From: Sellimonas sp963559135
GTDB lineage: Bacteria; Bacillota; Clostridia; Lachnospirales; Lachnospiraceae
NCBI GenBank assembly: GCA_963559135.1
Contig: CAUWJP010000031.1
Location: 1-37,199 of the forward strand
Reading direction: 5' to 3'
DNA: 37,199 nt
Shown in pieces: positions 1 to 8,181 of this stretch. Under the pieces are notes generated by a model. That model did no database searches, was not told where the DNA came from, and saw nothing but the letters and a program-made list of their open reading frames with translations. The stretch's first letter is position 1. Every line of letters starts with the position of its first letter. A program made the position numbers and the translations under genes.

Positions 1-22
1 TTTCTTATAAGGAATTCTCATT

Positions 23-262
23 TTGACTTGTACTATTTATATTCTAGCACCAGTTCCGGTTTCAATATCATATGAAGATATTGCCTACACGATCGAGGAA
101 GGTGAAGAAAGAAGTTTTATCTGTGTGTTAGAGGGTGCTTCAGAAAAGGGATTATATAGAATTAAAAAACCTTATTCCATTGATACAGAAAACGCCTCTT
201 CGTCAACAGAATATGCCTATGTAGAATTTCAAATAAGTTCGGATAAGGGAGAGGGAGAATAA
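23..262 (+). CDS. Small hypothetical protein (79 aa, TTG start)
   Basis: I do not recognise this product. The frame opens after a TAA at 8-10 and has no ATG near its beginning; the first plausible start is TTG at 23, nine bases after a weak AAGGA at 9-13. The protein is acidic towards its C-terminus (ending DKGEGE), has a hydrophobic stretch near the N-terminus (IYILAPVPVSI) and no obvious domain. A strong rightward terminator follows at 278-338, which supports transcription of something here. It may equally be the remnant tail of a gene whose upstream part has decayed or lies in another frame to the left of the window. Confidence 0.35.
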   Translation: MTCTIYILAPVPVSISYEDIAYTIEEGEERSFICVLEGASEKGLYRIKKPYSIDTENASSSTEYAYVEFQISSDKGEGE

Positions 263-277
263 TTTCTTCCCTTGTCT

Positions 278-338
278 AAAACCGTATATCAGACTGTCTA
301 AAACTTCTTAATTATGATAAGTATGATGTACGGTTTTT
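278..338 (+). terminator. Rho-independent terminator, rightward
   Basis: The arms AAAACCGTA (278-286) and TACGGTTTT (328-336) are perfectly complementary and are followed by more T residues (to 338). It lies 16 bases after the stop of the 79-codon ORF. The large loop (41 nt) weakens it somewhat. Confidence 0.6.
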
Positions 339-394
339 TAGTGCCAATATTTTTGATGTTGTTTTAGCTTTTGCAACTTTATTGCATCGGGCTG

Positions 395-428
395 AAAAAT
401 GGCTCTCGTTTATCAGAAAACGAGAGCC
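395..428 (-). terminator. Rho-independent terminator of the leftward activase gene
   Basis: A perfect 11-bp inverted repeat, GGCTCTCGTTT (401-411) with AAACGAGAGCC (418-428), has a 6-nt loop. Read leftward, the stem is followed by ATTTTT (complement of 395-400), the expected U tract. It lies about 100 bases past the stop codon of the activase gene (526-528). Confidence 0.8.
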
Positions 429-525
429 GAAGCTGTTTGCTCATTGGAGCAGAATGTATTCGCATTGTTAAATGATAAAAGCCATATGAAGGGAGACTTC
501 CACCTATTCGATTATCTGGCAAGCA

Positions 526-3500
526 TTAATTCGATGCCTGCAGTTCTTTTTCAAGATTTTTATTTGCAGTAGAAAGCATCAGCTTAATTCGGTTCAGCTG
601 GTTTACCTCGCTGGCACCCGGATCGTAGTCGATCGCTACGATATTGGATTCCGGATGAAGCCGTCTAAGCTCTTTGATAACACCTTTTCCAACCACGTGG
701 TTTGGAAGGCATGCAAATGGTTGTGTGCAGACAATATTTTTTGCACCTGTCTCGATCAGCTCCAGCATTTCGCCGGTCAGGAACCATCCCTCGCCAGTCT
801 GGTTTCCAAGCTGAACAACTTCACTTGCCATCGATGCAAGATGTTCAATTCTGGATGGCGGAGTAAAACGTTTACTCTTTTTATATGCGTCCACAGCCGG
901 TTTCCGGAACCATTCGATCACTTTGATACCAAGATTTGCGAGCTGCGCGGAAGACTTCTTCATTCCCAGGTGGGTATGCTTGAAGTTGGAGTTGTAGAAG
1001 CAGTACAGCAGGAAATCTACAAGATCCGGCACAACCGCCTCTGCGCCCTCGTGCTCCAGAAGATCGACCAGATAGTTGTTTGCAGCCGGAAGAAATTTCA
1101 CAAGGATTTCTCCGACAACTCCTACACGAGGTTTTTTCTCATCCGTGATCGGCAGCGTATCAAAGTCATGAATGATCTGCCGGCAAAGTTTTTTGAAACG
1201 ACGTCTGGAAGGATACCCTTCAGAAACAAATTTCCGGCATACAGCAGCCCATTTTTCATAAAGTGCATTAGCAGATCCTTTTTCGGCCTCATACGGACGG
1301 ATCCGGTAGAGACAGCGCATAAAGACATCTCCAAGGACTGCAGCATACACACCGCGCAGTGCCAGCATTGGCGTGATCTTAAAGCCAGGATTCTTTTCCA
1401 GTCCGCTCAAGTTGATGGAAATAACCGGGATATGGGCATATCCGGCTTTCTTCAGCGCACGGCGGATAAATCCGATATAGTTTGAAGCACGGCAGCCGCC
1501 TCCCGTCTGGGAAATAATAACAGCCAGATGATCGGTATCGTACTTTCCAGAAAGGATCGCATCCATGATCTGTCCGACAACCATCAGAGATGGATAACAT
1601 GCGTCATTGTTGACGTATTTCAGACCGACATTGACCGCATCCCTGTTGTCATTTGGAAGTACTTCGATCTTGTAACCGGAAGCCCGGAATGCAGGCTCGA
1701 TCAGATCAAAGTGAATCGGAGACATCTGCGGACAGAGAATCGTATACGTCTCTTTCATCTCTTTTGTAAATGGAATCTTTTGGATTGCAGCGCTGCGTAC
1801 TTCCCGTTTTTCTTTTTTTGCGTCTCTTGCCCGGATGGCGGCAAGAAGAGAACGGATACGGATTCTTGCAGCTCCCAGGTTGTTGACCTCGTCGATTTTC
1901 AGAGACGTATAAATTTTGCCGGAACCTGTCAGAATATCTGCCACTTCATCGGTTGTCACCGCGTCCAGTCCACAACCGAAAGAGTTGAGCTGGATCAGAT
2001 CCAGATTTTCGGTTGTCTTGACGTAGTTTGCAGCCGCATAAAGTCTGGAGTGGTACATCCACTGGTCCATGACATTGAGCGGACGTTCCACCGGATTTAA
2101 GTGGGAGATAGAGTCCTCTGTCAGAACAGCGATTCCATAAGAGGTAATCAGCTCTGGAATACCATGGTTGACCTCAGGGTCGTAATGGTACGGACGTCCA
2201 GCCAGAACAATTCCGTGGCGTCCGGTTTTCTCCAGATAAGCAAGAGTTTCCTCACCTTTTTTGCGGATATCATTTCGGCAATTTTCCATCTCTACCCAAC
2301 CCTTGTGAGCAGCATCACGAATTTTTTCTTCCGGAATCTGGAATTTCTCAGAGAAGATTTCAACCAGGCGGTTGGCTATGATCTCTTCGCTTGTCAGTGC
2401 AAGGAACGGATTCATAAAGTCGACTTCTCCGTGAACAATCTCATCCATATTGTTTTTAATATTTTCCGCATAGGATGTGACAATCGGACAGTTGTAGTGG
2501 TTGTTCGCATCCGGGAATTCATTCCGTTCGTAAGGAATACAAGGATAGAAGATCCGGTCAACATTCTGACGGATCAGCCATTCAACATGTCCGTGGGCAA
2601 GTTTTGCCGGATAACACTCAGATTCACTTGGAATAGATTCAATCCCCATCTCGTAGATCTTTCTGGAAGAAGGCGGAGAGAGGACGACGGAAAATCCAAG
2701 TTCCGTAAAGAAAGTAAACCAAAGCGGATAATCCTCGTACATATTCAGTACCCGTGCAAGACCGATCGTTCCGTAAGGCGCCTTTTCCTTTGGAAGCGGT
2801 TTGTAGCCAAAATACCGTTCGTTCTTATAGGCGAACAGATTTGGAATATCGGTGTTGGTCTTTTCCTTTCCAAGACCGCGTTCGCAACGGTTTCCGGTGA
2901 TGAAACGTCTTCCGCCGGTAAACTTGTTGATTGTCAGACGGCAATGGTTGGCACATCGCTGGCACTTTGCCATGGACGTTTCATATGTCAGGTTTTCAAT
3001 CTCATCGATAGAGAGCATAGTTGTCTCTTTGCAGTCATATGTATGATAACGTTCCCGCGCGATCAGTGCGGCTCCAAATGCTCCCATGATTCCGGCAATA
3101 TCCGGACGGACAGTCTCGCAGTTTGCGATCTTTTCAAAACTTCGCAGTACGGCATTGTTATAGAATGTACCGCCCTGAACAACGATGTTCTTACCAAGTT
3201 CCGATGCATCGGGAACCTTGATTACTTTAAACAGCGCATTCTTGATAACGGAATAGGCAAGACCGGCGGAAATGTCGGCAACGGAAGCGCCTTCTTTCTG
3301 GGCCTGCTTTACTTTGGAGTTCATAAATACCGTACACCGTGTTCCAAGGTCAATCGGATGCTTAGCATAAAGTGCTTCGTCCGCAAAATCTTCCACGGAG
3401 TAATTCAGCGATTTGGCAAAAGTTTCAATGAAAGAACCGCATCCAGAGGAGCAGGCTTCATTGAGCTGTACGGAATCTACAGTATGATTTTTAATTTTGA

Positions 3501-4791
3501 TACATTTCATATCCTGGCCGCCGATGTCGAGGATACAATCTACGTCCGGTTCGAAGAAAGAGGCTGCATAATAATGCGAGATTGTTTCAACCTCTCCTTC
3601 ATCCAGAAGGAATGCTGCTTTCATCAGCGCTTCGCCGTATCCGGTGGAACAGGAATATGCGATTCGTGCCCCTTCTGGAAGCTTGGAATAAATATCTTTC
3701 AGCGCTGTGATCGTTGTAGCCAGCGGATCTCCGTCATTTCCGTGGTAGAAGGAATAAAGAAGCGTACCGTCTTCACCAACAAGTGCCGCTTTTGTTGTAG
3801 TGGAACCGGCATCGATTCCAAGATAAACATTTCCTTTGTAGGTGGAAAGATCCTTGACCGGTACCTGATGTTTGTCGTGACGCTCCTTGAATTCCTTGAA
3901 TTCCTCTTCAGAAGCGAAGAGCGGATCCAGACGTTCTACCTCGAAGTCCATCTTGATATGGTTTGCCAGACGCTTCTGAAGTTCGATGATCGGAACATCC
4001 AGGTCCTTTTTGGAATTCAGCGCAGACCCAACTGCCGCAAACAGATGGGAATTCTTTGGCGCGATAATGTGCTCGTCATCCAGCTCCAGTGTCCGGATAA
4101 AAGCCTCCCGAAGCTCGGAGAGGAAGTGGAGTGGACCACCGAGGAACGCAACATGTCCGCGAATCGGCTTTCCGCATGCAAGACCACTGATTGTCTGATT
4201 GACTACCGCCTGGAAAATAGACGCGGCAAGGTCCTCTTTTGCAGCCCCGTCATTGATCAGAGGCTGAATGTCAGTCTTTGCAAACACACCGCAGCGTGCG
4301 GCAATATCATATAAAGCATTATAATTCTTCGCGTATTCATTCAGGCCTGTCGCATCCGTCTGAAGGAGAGAGGCCATCTGATCAATAAAGGAACCGGTAC
4401 CACCGGCACAGATTCCGTTCATTCTCTGTTCTACATTTCCATTTTCAAAATAGATAATCTTTGCATCCTCGCCGCCAAGCTCAATGGCGACATCAGTCTG
4501 AGGAGCATAATCCTGTAATGCAGTGGACACAGCAATTACTTCCTGGACAAAAGGAACACCAAGGTGCTTTGCCAGAGTGAGGCCGCCGCTTCCGGTGATG
4601 ACCGGAGAAACATGAATAGCCCCAAGCTGATGAACAGCTCTTCCCAGCAAGTCAGAAAGGGTTTCCTGAATGTTGGCAAAATGTCGTTCATAATCCGAGA
4701 ATACCATTTCGTTCTTTTCGTCAAGAACTGCAATCTTGACAGTTGTAGAACCGATATCAATTCCCAGAGTGAATATATCCCTTTGGCTCAT
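526..4791 (-). CDS. Fused 2-hydroxyacyl-CoA dehydratase activase (BadF/BadG/BcrA/BcrD ATPase family), 1421 aa
   Basis: Two ASKHA-type ATPase domains are fused in tandem. The first (residues about 8-260) begins GIDIGSTTVK and carries the iron-sulfur cysteines C128 (GICAGGTGSF) and C167 (ARCGVF). The second (about 322-580) begins GIDAGSTTTK and carries C447/C451 (EACSSGCGSF) and C486 (GTRCTVF). A cysteine group C610-x2-C613-x3-C617 and C636 follows, then a DUF2229-type region and a C-terminal part resembling the dehydratase subunit (HgdB-like) fold. Family members use ATP to inject an electron into a [4Fe-4S] dehydratase, or are of unknown function when fused this way. The start is ATG at 4791, with AGGAG a few bases upstream on the minus strand. 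No separate dehydratase subunit genes lie beside it, so its partner is unknown. The product is probably cytoplasmic and oxygen-sensitive. Family membership is sure; the physiological role is not. Confidence 0.92.
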   Translation of the reverse strand: MSQRDIFTLGIDIGSTTVKIAVLDEKNEMVFSDYERHFANIQETLSDLLGRAVHQLGAIHVSPVITGSGGLTLAKHLGVPFVQEVIAVSTALQDYAPQTDVAIELGGEDAKIIYFENGNVEQRMNGICAGGTGSFIDQMASLLQTDATGLNEYAKNYNALYDIAARCGVFAKTDIQPLINDGAAKEDLAASIFQAVVNQTISGLACGKPIRGHVAFLGGPLHFLSELREAFIRTLELDDEHIIAPKNSHLFAAVGSALNSKKDLDVPIIELQKRLANHIKMDFEVERLDPLFASEEEFKEFKERHDKHQVPVKDLSTYKGNVYLGIDAGSTTTKAALVGEDGTLLYSFYHGNDGDPLATTITALKDIYSKLPEGARIAYSCSTGYGEALMKAAFLLDEGEVETISHYYAASFFEPDVDCILDIGGQDMKCIKIKNHTVDSVQLNEACSSGCGSFIETFAKSLNYSVEDFADEALYAKHPIDLGTRCTVFMNSKVKQAQKEGASVADISAGLAYSVIKNALFKVIKVPDASELGKNIVVQGGTFYNNAVLRSFEKIANCETVRPDIAGIMGAFGAALIARERYHTYDCKETTMLSIDEIENLTYETSMAKCQRCANHCRLTINKFTGGRRFITGNRCERGLGKEKTNTDIPNLFAYKNERYFGYKPLPKEKAPYGTIGLARVLNMYEDYPLWFTFFTELGFSVVLSPPSSRKIYEMGIESIPSESECYPAKLAHGHVEWLIRQNVDRIFYPCIPYERNEFPDANNHYNCPIVTSYAENIKNNMDEIVHGEVDFMNPFLALTSEEIIANRLVEIFSEKFQIPEEKIRDAAHKGWVEMENCRNDIRKKGEETLAYLEKTGRHGIVLAGRPYHYDPEVNHGIPELITSYGIAVLTEDSISHLNPVERPLNVMDQWMYHSRLYAAANYVKTTENLDLIQLNSFGCGLDAVTTDEVADILTGSGKIYTSLKIDEVNNLGAARIRIRSLLAAIRARDAKKEKREVRSAAIQKIPFTKEMKETYTILCPQMSPIHFDLIEPAFRASGYKIEVLPNDNRDAVNVGLKYVNNDACYPSLMVVGQIMDAILSGKYDTDHLAVIISQTGGGCRASNYIGFIRRALKKAGYAHIPVISINLSGLEKNPGFKITPMLALRGVYAAVLGDVFMRCLYRIRPYEAEKGSANALYEKWAAVCRKFVSEGYPSRRRFKKLCRQIIHDFDTLPITDEKKPRVGVVGEILVKFLPAANNYLVDLLEHEGAEAVVPDLVDFLLYCFYNSNFKHTHLGMKKSSAQLANLGIKVIEWFRKPAVDAYKKSKRFTPPSRIEHLASMASEVVQLGNQTGEGWFLTGEMLELIETGAKNIVCTQPFACLPNHVVGKGVIKELRRLHPESNIVAIDYDPGASEVNQLNRIKLMLSTANKNLEKELQASN

Positions 4792-4868
4792 ATTGTATTA
4801 CTCCTTTTCTATCTTGTATGTGCAGATGAATTTCTTCTTATGATTAATATATTTTTGCAACATCGATT

Positions 4869-4897
4869 ATTATACGACAAAAAGGAGCAAGATACAA
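4869..4897 (-). promoter_or_regulatory. Sigma-A-type promoter for the leftward activase gene
   Basis: Read on the minus strand: TTGTAT (-35, 4892-4897), a 17-nt spacer, TATAAT (-10, 4869-4874). It lies about 80 bases upstream of the activase ATG and runs divergently from the rhomboid-like gene promoter. Confidence 0.65.
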
Positions 4898-4947
4898 TAA
4901 AATCTTCCTAAGGAAAAATGAATTTCCTGTAAAGTCTGTGAAGCCGA

Positions 4948-4976
4948 TTGACAAAAAAACAGGGAGAGGATAAAAT
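4948..4976 (+). promoter_or_regulatory. Sigma-A-type promoter for the rhomboid-like gene
   Basis: TTGACA (4948-4953), a 17-nt spacer, TAAAAT (4971-4976). The -35 lies on a TTG that would open a longer reading frame, so that longer start is excluded and the ATG at 5005 is favoured. Confidence 0.75.
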
Positions 4977-5004
4977 GAGAATCGAATATGAAAGGAGAAA
5001 AAAG

Positions 5005-5877
5005 ATGAATTGGATTTCACGTTTAGAGCGTAAATTCGGCAGATATGCGATTCCGAATCTGATGTATTTTATTATTATTCTGTATGGGATCGGATTTGTG
5101 CTGGATTATATCAATCCGTATTTTTATATCCAATATCTGTCATTGAACGCAGCCGAGATTCTGCATGGACAGATCTGGAGAATTGTTACATTTTTGATCC
5201 AGCCGCCATCGAATAATCTGTTCTTTCTGATTATTGCGCTTTATTTTTACTATACGATAGGAAGAGCGCTGGAGCAGATATGGGGATCATTCCGGTTTAA
5301 CCTTTACTTTTTCACCGGTGTGCTGTTCCATGTGATTGCGGCCCTTCTAGTATATCTGTTCACAGGCCAGGTCTATATGCTGGGAACGTCTTATCTGAAT
5401 CTTTCCCTGTTTTTTGCTTTTGCGGCGGTATATCCGGACATGGAATTTCTTTTGTTCTATATCGTGCCTGTCAAGGCAAAATGGCTGGCATGGATCGACG
5501 GGGCATTCTTTATCTGGACGATTATTCAGGGATTTCTTCCGTCATACGGCGGAACATATTCCAGTGACCGGGCAAGTGCTTTTGCGGCGGCAATTTCGAT
5601 TTTGAATTTTGTGATATTTTTTGTCTCAACAAGGAACTATGCGCAATATTCTCCGAAGCAACAGAAACGCCAGCGGGAATTCAAAAAACAGATGAAGGCA
5701 AGACCGCAGAATCATTATGCAGCACAGCCTGACGGCAGGGTTCCGAAGCACCGCTGTGCTGTATGTGGACGGACGGAGCTTGACAATCCGGAACTGGAAT
5801 TCCGTTATTGCTCGAAATGTAATGGTAATTATGAATATTGCCAGGATCATCTGTTTACACATGAACATGTAAAATAG
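5005..5877 (+). CDS. Rhomboid-fold membrane protein with C-terminal zinc ribbon (pseudoprotease), 290 aa
   Basis: The ATG at 5005 is preceded by AAAGGAG (4991-4997) at ideal spacing. About six hydrophobic segments cover residues 20-210 and follow the rhomboid plan, including the GRALEQIWGS stretch after TM2 and an IPVKAKWLAW-like sequence (here VPVKAKWLAWID) between later helices. The catalytic GxSG is replaced by GTSYLN, and no histidine stands in the last transmembrane segment, so proteolysis is not expected. The C-terminal 80 residues are soluble and basic, then carry two CxxC pairs (CAVCG and CSKCN) followed by CQDH and H residues, a probable zinc ribbon. Pyruvate kinase starts 43 bases downstream and is probably co-transcribed. 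The role is unknown; a membrane chaperone or adaptor like other inactive rhomboids is possible. Confidence 0.8.
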   Translation: MNWISRLERKFGRYAIPNLMYFIIILYGIGFVLDYINPYFYIQYLSLNAAEILHGQIWRIVTFLIQPPSNNLFFLIIALYFYYTIGRALEQIWGSFRFNLYFFTGVLFHVIAALLVYLFTGQVYMLGTSYLNLSLFFAFAAVYPDMEFLLFYIVPVKAKWLAWIDGAFFIWTIIQGFLPSYGGTYSSDRASAFAAAISILNFVIFFVSTRNYAQYSPKQQKRQREFKKQMKARPQNHYAAQPDGRVPKHRCAVCGRTELDNPELEFRYCSKCNGNYEYCQDHLFTHEHVK

Positions 5878-5920
5878 AAAGGCACATCAAGAGGTTACTA
5901 CCAGAAAGGAATGGAAGAAA

Positions 5921-7363
5921 ATGAAGAAGACAAAGATTGTATGTACAATGGGACCAAATGCAAATGATGAAAATCTGATGAGAAGCCTTGTACAAAACGG
6001 GATGAATATTGCAAGATTTAATTTTTCCCACGGGGACTATGAAGAGCATAAGTTCCGTATGGATATGCTCAAGAAAATTCGCGAAGAGGAGAAAGTACCG
6101 GTTGCGATTCTTCTGGATACAAAAGGACCGGAAATCCGCACCGGCGTCCTGAAAGATGGAAAAAAAGTAATGCTCCAGGAGGGGGCCGAGTTTACACTGA
6201 CTTCTGAGGATATTGTCGGAGATGAACATAGAGTTTCCATCACTTACAGTGGGCTGACCGAAGATGTAATGCCTGGACGGAAGATTCTGATTGATGATGG
6301 ACTTATTGAGCTGGAAGTTGTCGGAATTACCGAAAACGATATTGTATGTAAGGTAATCAACGGAGGAGAACTCGGGGAGAAAAAGGGTATCAATGTACCG
6401 AACGTACCGGTACGTCTTCCTGCCATTACGGATAAGGATAGAGAGGATATCAAATTTGGAGTTAGCCAGGGTATTGATTTTATAGCGGCTTCCTTTGTAA
6501 GAAACGCTGAGTGTATCATCGAGATCCGAAGCTGGTTAAGAGAATGCAACGCACCTTACATTCCGATCATTGCAAAGATTGAAAATGCGGAAGGAATCCG
6601 CAATATCGATGAGATCATCCGGTGTGCGGACGGTATCATGGTAGCAAGAGGGGATATGGGTGTCGAGATTCCTGCACAGGAAGTTCCATATATTCAGAAA
6701 GAGATTATTAAGAAATGTAATGATAACTTCAAACCGGTTATCACGGCGACACAAATGCTCGATTCTATGATCCGGAACCCTCGTCCGACACGTGCTGAGG
6801 TAACTGATGTGGCGAATGCGGTGTATGACGGAACCGATGCTGTTATGCTGTCCGGCGAGACAGCTCAGGGTAAATATCCGATCGAAGCACTTAAAATGAT
6901 GGTACAGATCGTAGAAAATACGGAGAGCCATCTGGATTACGATGTGCTTCTGAAAAAAGCACAGCGGCACAGAAGACAGAGCATTTCCAGTGCAATTGGA
7001 TTCTCTACTGTAGCAACTGCAGATAACCTGGATGCAAAATGTATCGTAGCACCTACCATGTCCGGGGCAACCGCAAAAGTTGTATCCAAGTTTAAACCGA
7101 GAGCAGATGTTATCGGAGTTAGTCCGGACGAGGCGACACTTCGTAGAATGCAGATTTACTGGGGCGTACGTCCGCTGAAATCTATTCCGCTGAAATCTAT
7201 GGAAGATGTTTGTGTGAATGCGCTTGAGATGGTGAGGGCAAAACAGTATGTGGAGCCGGGTGACATCGTTGTATTAACAGCAGGACTTCCGGCGCCAATG
7301 GGAACCTATTCTTACTCAGGAAACGGCGGTAGCAATATGATGAGAATTGCTGTAATTGAATAA
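5921..7363 (+). CDS. pyk: Pyruvate kinase
   Basis: Catalyses the last glycolytic step, phosphoenolpyruvate plus ADP to pyruvate plus ATP, in the cytoplasm. The N-terminus KKTKIVCTMGPN, DTKGPEIRTG, the catalytic-lysine segment IIAKIENAEGI and the metal-binding MVARGDMGVE with downstream TATQMLDSM are all intact. At 480 residues it is the short form, without the extra C-terminal PEP-utiliser-like domain of Bacillus enzymes. The start is ATG at 5921 with AAAGGAATGG upstream. It follows the rhomboid-like gene by 43 bases and ends in a strong terminator (7375-7407), so the two genes look like one transcription unit. Confidence 0.97.
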   Translation: MKKTKIVCTMGPNANDENLMRSLVQNGMNIARFNFSHGDYEEHKFRMDMLKKIREEEKVPVAILLDTKGPEIRTGVLKDGKKVMLQEGAEFTLTSEDIVGDEHRVSITYSGLTEDVMPGRKILIDDGLIELEVVGITENDIVCKVINGGELGEKKGINVPNVPVRLPAITDKDREDIKFGVSQGIDFIAASFVRNAECIIEIRSWLRECNAPYIPIIAKIENAEGIRNIDEIIRCADGIMVARGDMGVEIPAQEVPYIQKEIIKKCNDNFKPVITATQMLDSMIRNPRPTRAEVTDVANAVYDGTDAVMLSGETAQGKYPIEALKMMVQIVENTESHLDYDVLLKKAQRHRRQSISSAIGFSTVATADNLDAKCIVAPTMSGATAKVVSKFKPRADVIGVSPDEATLRRMQIYWGVRPLKSIPLKSMEDVCVNALEMVRAKQYVEPGDIVVLTAGLPAPMGTYSYSGNGGSNMMRIAVIE

Positions 7364-7374
7364 AAGAAGTATAG

Positions 7375-7407
7375 TCAGGGCGGACAGAAATGTTCGTCCT
7401 GATTTTT
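7375..7407 (+). terminator. Rho-independent terminator after pyk
   Basis: A 12-bp stem (7375-7386 with 7391-7402, two G-U pairs) with a GAAA tetraloop is followed by TTTTT (7403-7407). Confidence 0.9.
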
Positions 7408-7409
7408 AC

Positions 7410-7437
7410 TTGACATTATGGAAAAACGTGTTATAGT
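7410..7437 (+). promoter_or_regulatory. Promoter of the TrmB-like regulator/lysA operon
   Basis: TTGACA (7410-7415), a 16-nt spacer, TATAGT (7432-7437), directly after the pyk terminator. An inverted repeat TAGTAG (7434-7439) / CTACTA (7452-7457) overlaps the -10 and the likely transcript start, a position suited to a repressor site, perhaps for the regulator encoded next. Confidence 0.75.
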
Positions 7438-7467
7438 AGTACCATAAAGAGCTACTAAGGAGAAAGC

Positions 7468-8181
7468 ATGAGTACAGAACAGTTTAAAGAGCATTTAATG
7501 AAATTTGATTTGACAAGACAGGAGGCGGCTCTTTATGAGAGCCTTCTTGAGAATGGAAAATTGACCGGATATGAAGTGGCAAAATTGACCGGGATTTCCA
7601 GGTCAAATGTCTATGCCTCCCTGGCATCTCTCTGTGAGAAGGGAGCCGCTTATCTGGAGGAGAATGAAACAGGAAAGAAATATCTTGCAGTACCGGTGCA
7701 GGAGTTCTGTGAGGAAAAGATTGACCAGCTGAAAAAAGAGGAGGACTGGCTTATTCTCCATGCACCTGTCCAGAAAAAAGAAGAGGAAGGTTACATTACC
7801 ATTTCCGGACAGGACGCGGTGGAGGCAAAGGCAAGAGGCCTTCTGAAAAGAGCAGAAGAAAGAGTTTATATTTCAGCCGGAAAGTCATTTCTGGAAGCGG
7901 TGCTTCCGGATCTGAAGTCTCTTTCTGATGCAGGGGAGAAAGTCGTCATCATCACAGACTGGGAAGAGTTACAAGATCCTGGGACGATCTACCGTGCTAA
8001 GGATAAAAAAGGTCAGGTAGGAATGATTGTGGATTCCTCTTTTGTCTTGAGCGGAGAATACGGGGATCAGTCCGGAAACACCTGTCTGTATACAGGCCAG
8101 CGCAATTTCGTTGAGATTTTCAAAGAGGCGATGGCAAACGAGATAAAAGTCATTGAACTTACGAAAGGAGAAAAAAACTGA
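7468..8181 (+). CDS. TrmB-family helix-turn-helix transcriptional regulator
   Basis: A 237-residue protein. Residues about 10-75 form the winged helix-turn-helix typical of TrmB regulators (LTRQEAALYESLLENG, then LTGISRSNVYASLASLCEKG), followed by an acidic coiled region and a C-terminal phospholipase-D-like ligand domain with the usual ISGQDAVEAKA-type opening. The start ATG has AAGGAG upstream. Its stop overlaps the lysA start by one base (TGATG), so the two are translationally coupled and share the promoter at 7410. The ligand is unknown; the neighbourhood suggests lysine or diaminopimelate metabolism, which is inference only. TrmB proteins often bind sugars, so specificity should not be transferred. 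Confidence 0.85.
   Translation: MSTEQFKEHLMKFDLTRQEAALYESLLENGKLTGYEVAKLTGISRSNVYASLASLCEKGAAYLEENETGKKYLAVPVQEFCEEKIDQLKKEEDWLILHAPVQKKEEEGYITISGQDAVEAKARGLLKRAEERVYISAGKSFLEAVLPDLKSLSDAGEKVVIITDWEELQDPGTIYRAKDKKGQVGMIVDSSFVLSGEYGDQSGNTCLYTGQRNFVEIFKEAMANEIKVIELTKGEKN

Noticed and set aside
2101..4314. A 737-codon rightward open frame opposite the activase gene
   Set aside because: It is antisense to a strongly supported conserved protein, has no family motifs, and its composition (rich in C, F, R, I) is that of a shadow frame.
4948..5004. A longer N-terminus for the rhomboid-like protein
   Set aside because: Its TTG is the -35 of a consensus promoter, and a good RBS serves the ATG at 5005.
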